The notes under the pieces are model-generated. The model had not been told where the DNA came from and ran no database searches. It worked only from the letters and a program-made list of their open reading frames with translations. Positions 1 through 5,217 of a DNA stretch of 5,217 nucleotides are shown here, in pieces. Both the position numbers and the translations under genes were made by a program. Position 1 is the stretch's first letter. Each line of letters begins with the position of its first letter. The stretch is from a bacterium (lineage in GTDB: Bacteria > Verrucomicrobiota > Verrucomicrobiae > Limisphaerales > J093). The DNA is taken from the NCBI GenBank assembly GCA_021839785.1, contig JAKCAB010000085.1:1-5217 (forward strand), read 5' to 3'.

Positions 1-1
1 C

Positions 2-586
2 GTCCCGCTGGGCGTTTGGCACGACCGCCTGCGGCCTTACACCCAGAGCGATTGGACCAACGACCTTTATCGCTGTCCGTCCTACAAGGGTTTGACGCTT
101 CCCGGCAACGACATCGCCGACCCGCTGGGCAGCTACGGTTACAACGCCAACGGCACCCAGTTCGCCTTCAGCCAAATCGGGCTGGGCGGGTACTTGACCG
201 AGCCGGACAACTGGGATTCGGCGGTCGCCATCCGCGAGTCCGCGGTGACCGCGCCGGTGGACATGATCGCGCTGGGCGACGCCAACCTCATGTGGCTGCT
301 CTCGCCGGTGCTCAAGGCGTATTACGGCATCGAAGGCCCCACGAGCTACAGCGGCTACGCCCGGCTGGACATCAATTCCTGGCTGCGCTCGACCGCGGCC
401 GGTTTCGGCGGCAGCGCCGGAATCCTCCAGGCCAGCCTGGCGCGGCATCGCGGACGGCTCGAAATCGTGTTCTGCGATGGCCACGTCGAACAACCGCGCG
501 CCGGAAAACTCTTCGAAAAATCCGACACCAGCCTGCGTCGCTGGAACATCGACAACCAGCCCCACGCGGACCAGCTCGTGAAGTGA
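2..586 (+). CDS. H-X9-DG pseudopilin-like protein, 3' part (5' end outside window)
   Basis: The reading frame is open from the left edge to TGA at 584-586, giving 194 C-terminal residues. Near the end, His149 is followed by exactly nine residues and then Asp159-Gly160 (context ARHRGRLEIVFCDGHVE). This is the signature of the prepilin-type 'H-X9-DG' domain found in DUF1559-like pseudopilin-related proteins of Planctomycetota, Verrucomicrobiota and Lentisphaerota. Two further family hallmarks are visible: a CP motif after an aromatic residue (YRCPSY, residues 23-28) and SYGYN at residues 44-48. Family members normally begin with a type IV prepilin leader (charged start, GF-type cleavage site, one hydrophobic helix); that part is upstream and unseen, so export and processing are inferred. 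Such proteins are numerous per genome and their individual roles are mostly unknown; an envelope or secretion-associated role is the usual inference. The tail after the motif (161-194) is polar and ends in QLVK. A 251-residue open frame at 16-771 is an Arg-rich frame-shifted shadow of this gene. Confidence 0.88.
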   Translation, partial: VPLGVWHDRLRPYTQSDWTNDLYRCPSYKGLTLPGNDIADPLGSYGYNANGTQFAFSQIGLGGYLTEPDNWDSAVAIRESAVTAPVDMIALGDANLMWLLSPVLKAYYGIEGPTSYSGYARLDINSWLRSTAAGFGGSAGILQASLARHRGRLEIVFCDGHVEQPRAGKLFEKSDTSLRRWNIDNQPHADQLVK

Positions 587-591
587 GCCGG

Positions 592-611
592 CGGGCCGGC
601 CGGCCGGCCCG
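592..611. repeat. 20-bp perfect GC palindrome after the pseudopilin stop codon
   Basis: Bases 592-611 are exactly self-complementary and consist of alternating GGCC units flanked by C and G. The element begins six bases after the TGA ending at 586. RNA from either strand could fold into a very stable GC hairpin. No T-tract follows (the next bases are ggttggcgca), so it is not a standard intrinsic terminator. It could still slow polymerase, protect the 3' end of the upstream mRNA or be a copy of a dispersed palindromic element. The palindrome is seen directly; any function is inferred. Confidence 0.6.
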
Positions 612-694
612 GTTGGCGCACCCAAGGACGAAGAAGCGGGAGGGCACCCGCAGCCGGCCAGCGCCGGGTCGGAAGTTACGATCGGACGAACTCC

Positions 695-722
695 TTGACC
701 GGCGTGAGACGCCGCGTAGGTT
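695..722 (+). promoter_or_regulatory. Weak sigma70-like promoter candidate upstream of the propeller gene
   Basis: TTGACC at 695-700 matches five of six bases of a consensus -35 box. TAGGTT at 717-722, 16 bases further on, is a poor -10 (three of six). The spacer contains a hairpin with a six-base-pair stem and GAG loop (700-714), unusual inside a promoter spacer. The gap of 181 bases and the GC palindrome before it make a separate promoter for the gene at 768 reasonable, but the sequence match is weak and verrucomicrobial promoter consensus is poorly defined. Confidence 0.2.
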
Positions 723-767
723 CGTTTTCCGATCGGCTCAGGAACCCGAAAACCCAATATCCATCCC

Positions 768-3629
768 ATGAAGAACCAGCGACCTCCCTCCTCTACAAAA
801 CGTAACCTGGCCTCTCTCGGCGCCGTGCTTGCGGTCCTGACTTCCGCGACCGCCGCGCCACCCGGCCCGGCGCCTCAGGTTCCCGCTGGCGGCGGCCCGC
901 CGGGCGCGTTTCCCAACACCTCCGTGTCCGCGGTGAACGTCATTGCGAAGGGCAGCACCGAGTTCAATGGCAACGTGGACGTGCCCGGCTTCGACGGACA
1001 AGGCCCGATCCCGTGGTCGTTGAACCGTTACAACCGTGGCGATTTCGCGCTCCGCCTTTCGCCGGGCGACCCCACCGCCGCGCTCGACAACCTGAACCAA
1101 GGCTTCATCGACTTCGGCGACAACTCGCCCGGCGTCGCGGCCAGCCAGGCCTGGCGGCCCAGCCGGCTGTTCGGCGTCGTCATCCCCACCGCGCGCCAGA
1201 ACGGCCCGATCGATTGGGGCGACGGCGAAGGGCCGTTCTTTCCCACGGTCGCGCTTTCCTGGGCGTCCTCCGGGCCGAGCTACAACATGATCGACGGCAG
1301 TTTCGGGGCTGGAGATCTCGACATCAACACCGGCCGCGCCGGCACGCACGCCTCCAGTCCCGAGGCGAATTTCAGTTTCTCGACCGCTTGGTTTCCGTTC
1401 GACCAAGGCTGGCTCGGCGGCGATGTAGCCGGCCCCAACGCCGAAGGAGCCTCAGCGTGGACGGCCCCCAACGCCCACGCCGCCGGATTGTCCGCCGGCC
1501 TCGTCAAATGGCTCGATTACCCGACGGGCAGCGGCCTTTACGGCGGCGGAGCGGAGCTGCGGCTGCCGGGCGTGAACGCCTTGGAAGACGGCATGGTGTT
1601 TGCGACGTCCTCGGACGGGAGCAGCGACGTAAACGTGGTGGGCGTCGCGCCCAAGCAGGATGGTTCGGCCTGGCTGGTCACGGTGCGCGAAGACGCTGCC
1701 ACGGACGCCGAGACGCTGGCCGCCGCCGGCCAGTCGGAATTCGAGTTCGTGTACGTGCCTTTTGATGCCCCGCGGCTCGTGGGCGGGTTCATCTCGGGCG
1801 CCGATGGCTCCAAGCGCAAGGCGGTGGGCGAGTTCACGGTCACCCGCACCGGCGCCGGCACTTACGAGTTGGCCATTCCCGGCAAGACCGGCTCCGACGG
1901 CGCGTTGCTGCTCCAGGTGGCCGACCTCGAAACCGGCACGGCGGAGCCGCTCGCCTCGCGCGCGTTCCTCAGCTACGAGTACAAAGACGGGAAGTTCGTC
2001 ATTCAATCGCGCAAGACCACTTCGGACACGACCGCCGATCTCGCGGACGCCAGTTTTTACGTGGGGTGGGTGGATTTCGCGACGCCGCTGGCGCCGCCTG
2101 ACGGTCCCCGGATGCGCAGCCTGGCGGCGGTGGCCGTGTCCGGCGATGGCGTGACGGCCAAGGAGTCCGGCATCGCGGCCAATACCGACACCGCCGAAGT
2201 GCTCGTGACCTACATCGACTCGAACAACTACGGCGGCTACATCGACCCGATCACCCAGTTGGTGCCGGTCGCCGCCCTGGTGGGCCGCTTTTACGACCCG
2301 ACGACGCTTGCGCCCACCGGCGATCCGTTCGTCATTTTCGGCAACACCGTGGGCGCACTCAGTCGTTGCGATGTGAAGTACAATCCGGTCTCCAAGCAAT
2401 ATGTCGTGGTGGCCAACGCCCGCGGCGACGGCGACCTCGGCATGGACGTGCCGTTGATCGCGTTGGTGAACCCGGCCGCCGTGGCGGGCGCCAATTCGCC
2501 CGTCGCCAAGGCCTGGGTGCATCACCCGGACACCGACCAATCGTACGACGACGTCGCGGTGGCGGTGAGTTCGAAGAACGGAAACATCCTGCTGGTGGCG
2601 GAGCGAAAGGCCGCCGGCGAAGGCGAATCGACCATCGGTTGCCTGTACGACAAGACCGGCGCCCGGCTTACCCCGTCCTTCACGCGGCTCGACTTGCTCC
2701 AGTCCGTGGGCGACGAGGACGATCCGGATGCCCTCTACCTCGAAGGGCTTGATGCCTTCCTGTACCTGTCCAACACCGACAATGACAACGGCTCCACCGG
2801 CACGCTCCATAACCGGATCGTCGGTTCGCTCGTGGACGCGGTCCCGGACGGCCAGGGCAAGCTCGTGGTTCGCCCCGAGCAACCCCTCTCGGACGGACTT
2901 CCGGAAGGCCGGCCCGAAGGTCACCCAGCCTCGCTTTGGAACCCGTTCAACGGGCAACTCATCACCGCGTACGACGCCGGCAACGGCACGGCCCAAGGTG
3001 ACCTGTCGTTCTTCAACCTGGACGCGCCGCCAACCTATGCCTTCACGGCGGCGCAGCCGGAGATTCCGTACCTCGACGGCACCACCGGCAATCCGTTCAA
3101 CCACCAGCACCCGCAACTCGCGGCCGACCCGGAGCACGGCGTGATCGTGGTGGGCTTCAATGCCACCGGCAGCACGGTAGGTTTGCCGGAGGCGTACGTA
3201 TTCCGCGTGCTGGGGCCGGACGGCCACCCGCTGCCGAGCCAACTGGGCGCGCCGTACTTCCTGGCCGACTCGCCGGGCGGCCTGGGCACCAGCGCCAATT
3301 ACCACAACGTGAAATACTCGCCCGCCAGCAAGTCTTTCCTGGCAGCGTTCACCAGCACTCCTGGCGTCACTTACCTGGCGGCTTTGCAGGTTACTTCCTC
3401 GCACCTGGCGCCGGTGACGCCGCCCAGCCTCGCGATCACGGTCCAAGGCGCTGGCGTGGTGCTCACCTGGCCCGCCAGCGCCACTGGCTTCGACGTGCAG
3501 GCGACGCCAACATTGTTGCCCGCGGCCTGGCAGTCCGCCGGCCTGACGCCGACGGTCGAAGGCGACCTCAACAAAGTCACGGTGCCGGCCACCGGCGCGG
3601 CGCAATTCTTCCGGCTGAGCAAGCCGTGA
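768..3629 (+). CDS. Large secreted protein: signal peptide, unknown N-terminal region, predicted seven-bladed beta-propeller, C-terminal beta module
   Basis: A complete frame of 953 residues from ATG 768 to TGA 3627-3629. I do not recognise a named family for the whole protein. Residues 1-30 form a signal peptide: basic start (K2, R5, K11, R12), hydrophobic stretch 14-24, and a likely signal peptidase I site at ATA-A (27-30) with no lipobox. A Pro/Gly-rich linker follows (31-48). Residues about 50-440 are beta-rich and aromatic, with AWFPFDQGWLGG (207-218), DGSAWLVTVRED (298-309), FEFVYVPFD (325-333) and YEYKDGKFVIQSR (403-415). Seven repeats follow, starting near residues 467, 534, 594, 652, 719, 781 and 845. 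Each has a short strand, an N/D-P-type turn and a hydrophobic strand, as in VKYNPVSKQYVVVAN, LWNPFNGQLITAYD and VKYSPASKSFLAAF. The 59-67-residue spacing fits propeller blades. Residues 887-953 form a C-terminal module (VVLTWP at 897-902, W921, FFRL at 947-950). There is no transmembrane anchor or PEP-CTERM tail. The start fits the signal peptide, but no good Shine-Dalgarno lies close by (AGGAA is more than 20 bases upstream). Secretion is well supported; ligand and role are unknown. Confidence 0.9.
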   Translation: MKNQRPPSSTKRNLASLGAVLAVLTSATAAPPGPAPQVPAGGGPPGAFPNTSVSAVNVIAKGSTEFNGNVDVPGFDGQGPIPWSLNRYNRGDFALRLSPGDPTAALDNLNQGFIDFGDNSPGVAASQAWRPSRLFGVVIPTARQNGPIDWGDGEGPFFPTVALSWASSGPSYNMIDGSFGAGDLDINTGRAGTHASSPEANFSFSTAWFPFDQGWLGGDVAGPNAEGASAWTAPNAHAAGLSAGLVKWLDYPTGSGLYGGGAELRLPGVNALEDGMVFATSSDGSSDVNVVGVAPKQDGSAWLVTVREDAATDAETLAAAGQSEFEFVYVPFDAPRLVGGFISGADGSKRKAVGEFTVTRTGAGTYELAIPGKTGSDGALLLQVADLETGTAEPLASRAFLSYEYKDGKFVIQSRKTTSDTTADLADASFYVGWVDFATPLAPPDGPRMRSLAAVAVSGDGVTAKESGIAANTDTAEVLVTYIDSNNYGGYIDPITQLVPVAALVGRFYDPTTLAPTGDPFVIFGNTVGALSRCDVKYNPVSKQYVVVANARGDGDLGMDVPLIALVNPAAVAGANSPVAKAWVHHPDTDQSYDDVAVAVSSKNGNILLVAERKAAGEGESTIGCLYDKTGARLTPSFTRLDLLQSVGDEDDPDALYLEGLDAFLYLSNTDNDNGSTGTLHNRIVGSLVDAVPDGQGKLVVRPEQPLSDGLPEGRPEGHPASLWNPFNGQLITAYDAGNGTAQGDLSFFNLDAPPTYAFTAAQPEIPYLDGTTGNPFNHQHPQLAADPEHGVIVVGFNATGSTVGLPEAYVFRVLGPDGHPLPSQLGAPYFLADSPGGLGTSANYHNVKYSPASKSFLAAFTSTPGVTYLAALQVTSSHLAPVTPPSLAITVQGAGVVLTWPASATGFDVQATPTLLPAAWQSAGLTPTVEGDLNKVTVPATGAAQFFRLSKP

Positions 3630-3658
3630 GCGTCACGACTACTTGAAGTCTTGCCACC

Positions 3659-3692
3659 AGGCGCGGAGCCGGACATCGGTTCCGCGCCTTTT
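3659..3692 (+). terminator. Strong rho-independent terminator after the propeller gene
   Basis: AGGCGCGGA at 3659-3667 pairs perfectly with TCCGCGCCT at 3681-3689. The stem continues inward as GCCGG (3668-3672) against TCGGT (3676-3680), with G-T wobbles at its two ends, leaving a three-base ACA loop at 3673-3675. The T run at 3689-3692 follows directly, its first base being part of the stem. The hairpin begins 30 bases after the TGA ending at 3629, the usual place for termination of the upstream transcript. It argues that the alpha-2-macroglobulin gene downstream is transcribed mainly from its own promoter. Confidence 0.85.
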
Positions 3693-3787
3693 GGGTCTGC
3701 GGGCGCCTCGCGGACTTGCGCTACTTCGAGTTCGGTGGGTGCACCGAGACCGCACGATCGGAGCGGGGCAACCAGCCGGATGTCCCG

Positions 3788-3793
3788 TCTAAT
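3788..3793 (+). promoter_or_regulatory. Weak -10-like box upstream of the alpha-2-macroglobulin gene
   Basis: TCTAAT matches five of six bases of TATAAT and lies 51 bases before the ATG at 3845, in a gap isolated by the terminator at 3659-3692. No convincing -35 box sits 16-18 bases upstream (the region reads gcggggcaacc). A promoter is expected somewhere in 3693-3844; this is the best -10 candidate I see, but a single hexamer is weak evidence. The rest of this gap holds no other feature I can support. Confidence 0.2.
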
Positions 3794-3844
3794 CCCTGTT
3801 GCCGGTCAAGTCAGCCGGTAGCACTGTCCCAACGTTGCTGAGCC

Positions 3845-5217
3845 ATGAAGCGCATACTTGTTGCCCTGGTGTTGTTCATGACCGCTGCCGGACTACACGC
3901 CGCGTCGCCGCGCGAGGCGGATTGGAAAAAGGTCGAGGAAGCCGTGCAAAAAGGCCTCCCGCAGACCGCGATCACCAACCTGCAGCCGATCATCCAAGGC
4001 GCGCTGGCCGACCAGGCCTGGGCCGAGGCCACCCGGGCCATCTGTCGCCGGATCGTCCTCGAGGCCCAAATCCAGGGCAACCGACCCGAGGAAAAAATCG
4101 TCCGGCTCGACGCCGAGTTGGCGAAGGCGCCGGCCGAAATCCAACCGCTGCTCCAGACCGTCCTGGCCAAATGGTACTGGCAGTACTTTCGGATGAACCG
4201 CTGGCGGTTCCTGCAACGCACCGCCACGGCCCAGGCCCCCGGCCAGGACTTCACCACCTGGGACCTGCCGCGGTTGTTCGCGGAGATCGACCGGCACTTC
4301 ACCGCCGCGCTGGCCGCGGCGCCGCAGCTCCGCGCCACGCCCATCGCCGCGTTCGACGATCTCCTGCCCCGCGGCACGTTGCCCGACACTTACCGGCCCA
4401 CGCTCTACGATTTCATCGCCCACGAGGCGCTCGCTTTTTACACGGCCGGCGAACAGGCGGGCGCGCGGCCGGAAGACGCGTTCGAGCTCCCCGCCGACAG
4501 CCCGATCTTCGACGCCGCTGACCAATTCCTGGCCTGGAAACCCGCGACCACGGACACGAACGCGCCGGCGCTGAAGGCCATCCGGCTTTACCAAGACCTA
4601 TTGCGCTTTCACCAAGCCGACCCGGATCGGACCGCCTTCCTGGACGTGGACCTGGCGCGGTTGCTTTGGGGCAAGAACGTGGCCTTTGGCGAGTCGAAGG
4701 ACGAGCGTTGCCAGGCCGCGTTGAAGCGCTTCGCGGAGGCCAATGGCGATCACGAGTTGGCGTCGCTGGCGTTGTATCACTGGGCCGGGATGCTCCGGGA
4801 CGAAGGCAATCCCGCCGAGGCGCACAAGCTGGCGTCGCGCGGCCGGGATGCGCACCCGCACAGCCCCGGCGGCAAGCTGTGCGCGAATCTCGTCGCCCAG
4901 ATCGAGGCGAAGTCCGCGAGCATCGCCACCGAGCGCATCTGGAACGCGCCCTGGCCGAAGATCACGGTCAATTACCGGAACGTGAGCAACGTCTGGTTCC
5001 GCGCCGTTGCGTGGAACTGGGACGATTTTCTCGAGCGCCGCCACCGCCGGCCGGAAAACCTGAGCGACGCCGAGCGCAAGGCCGTGCTCGCCAAGCCGCC
5101 GGCGCTGGCGTGGTCGAACGTGTTGCCGGCCACCGCCGACTTCAAGCCGCGGACCGTGGAATTGCCGGCGCCGACGACGCTCGAGCCGGGTTTCTACTTC
5201 CTGATCGCGAGCCACAA
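3845..5217 (+). CDS. Bacterial alpha-2-macroglobulin family protein, N-terminal 457 residues (3' end outside window)
   Basis: The frame opens at ATG 3845 and is open to the right edge. The start is well fixed: an in-frame TGA at 3839-3841 lies just upstream and a signal peptide begins at once (K2, R3, hydrophobic core 4-17, cleavage near A19-A20). No Shine-Dalgarno is evident. I recognise the N-terminal region of the very large alpha-2-macroglobulins of Bacteroidota and Verrucomicrobiota: W27KKVEEAVQKGLPQTAI, KWYWQYFRMNRWRFLQRT (109-126), DFTTWDL (135-141), YRPTLYDFIAHEAL (183-196), a TPR-like helical stretch (about 302-337), then beta-rich sequence with VNYRNVSNVWFRAV (375-388) and PGFYFLIAS (448-456), where the macroglobulin domains begin. 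Family members trap proteases through a bait region, often with a CxEQ-type thioester, and are thought to guard the envelope, sometimes beside penicillin-binding protein 1C (pbpC). Bait region, thioester and receptor-like domains would all lie outside the window, so trapping activity cannot be judged. No lipobox cysteine follows the signal peptide, unlike E. coli YfhM, so a soluble periplasmic or secreted protein is more likely. Confidence 0.9.
   Translation, partial: MKRILVALVLFMTAAGLHAASPREADWKKVEEAVQKGLPQTAITNLQPIIQGALADQAWAEATRAICRRIVLEAQIQGNRPEEKIVRLDAELAKAPAEIQPLLQTVLAKWYWQYFRMNRWRFLQRTATAQAPGQDFTTWDLPRLFAEIDRHFTAALAAAPQLRATPIAAFDDLLPRGTLPDTYRPTLYDFIAHEALAFYTAGEQAGARPEDAFELPADSPIFDAADQFLAWKPATTDTNAPALKAIRLYQDLLRFHQADPDRTAFLDVDLARLLWGKNVAFGESKDERCQAALKRFAEANGDHELASLALYHWAGMLRDEGNPAEAHKLASRGRDAHPHSPGGKLCANLVAQIEAKSASIATERIWNAPWPKITVNYRNVSNVWFRAVAWNWDDFLERRHRRPENLSDAERKAVLAKPPALAWSNVLPATADFKPRTVELPAPTTLEPGFYFLIASH

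Noticed and set aside
592..611. GC palindrome as an intrinsic terminator
   Set aside because: No T-tract follows the stem, so it was kept as a palindrome of unknown role rather than called a terminator.
16..771. Plus-strand open frame of 251 residues spanning the pseudopilin gene and the following gap
   Set aside because: Arg/Pro/Gln-rich frame-shifted translation with no motif; the overlapping frame carries the exact H-X9-DG signature and its companion motifs.
738..1406. Minus-strand open frame of 222 residues over the start of the propeller gene
   Set aside because: Same antisense register as the 717-residue frame and the same cause; the TCA serine codon near 1450 in the real gene separates the two.
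1452..3605. Very long (717-residue) open frame on the minus strand, antisense to the propeller gene
   Set aside because: It lies in exact codon register with the + strand gene, so its stops could only arise from TTA, CTA or TCA codons in that gene, which a high-GC organism rarely uses. Its translation is rich in Arg, His, Gly and Val with no domain, while the + strand product has a signal peptide and regular repeats.
3799..4521. Plus-strand open frame of 240 residues overlapping the start of the alpha-2-macroglobulin gene
   Set aside because: Arg/Pro/Gly-rich shadow frame with no domain; the frame starting at 3845 has a signal peptide and strong family motifs.
3893..5215. Two minus-strand open frames (233 and 205 residues) covering the alpha-2-macroglobulin gene
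   Set aside because: Both are in exact antisense register with the real gene and are separated by a single CTA leucine codon at 4595-4597. The + strand product matches a known family throughout, so these are codon-use artefacts.
1..5217. Mobile element, CRISPR array, tRNA or defence system
   Set aside because: No transposase or integrase motifs, terminal inverted repeats, spaced direct repeats or tRNA-like cloverleaf were seen. The gaps between genes are only 181 and 215 bases and base use looks uniform across the window.

Overview
The window looks like chromosomal DNA from a high-GC member of the Verrucomicrobiota, most likely a Pedosphaera/Limisphaerales-type lineage. Three signs point there. 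The first gene is an H-X9-DG pseudopilin-like protein, a class abundant in the Planctomycetota-Verrucomicrobiota-Lentisphaerota group. The second is a large secreted protein ending in a beta-rich module of the 'LTWP ... FFRL' type that I associate with secreted verrucomicrobial proteins. The third is the start of a very large alpha-2-macroglobulin of the Bacteroidota/Verrucomicrobiota type. The assignment rests on recognising these families, not on a search.

Layout, all on the + strand: (1) 2-586, the 3' part of an H-X9-DG pseudopilin-like gene whose start lies outside the window. (2) 587-767, a gap with a 20-bp GC palindrome just after the stop codon, a small hairpin, a weak promoter candidate and a repeated CGATCGGA word. 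(3) 768-3629, a complete 953-residue exported protein with a signal peptide, a Pro/Gly linker, an unrecognised N-terminal beta-rich region of about 390 residues, seven regularly spaced repeats that I read as a seven-bladed beta-propeller, and a C-terminal beta module. (4) 3630-3844, a gap opening with a strong intrinsic terminator, followed by about 150 bases with only a weak -10-like box. (5) 3845-5217, the first 457 residues of the alpha-2-macroglobulin, running off the right edge.

All three products act outside the cytoplasm: a pseudopilin-like envelope or secretion protein, a secreted or surface propeller protein, and a periplasmic or secreted protease-trapping or envelope-guarding protein. 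The terminator at 3659-3692 separates the alpha-2-macroglobulin from the propeller gene, so the three need not form one operon, and no shared pathway is demonstrated.

I see no mobile element, CRISPR array, tRNA, rRNA or defence system. The least explained item is the 953-residue protein: its repeats are readable by eye, but neither its N-terminal region nor its overall architecture matches a family I can name. Long open frames on the minus strand are explained by codon avoidance in the real genes and are not annotated.
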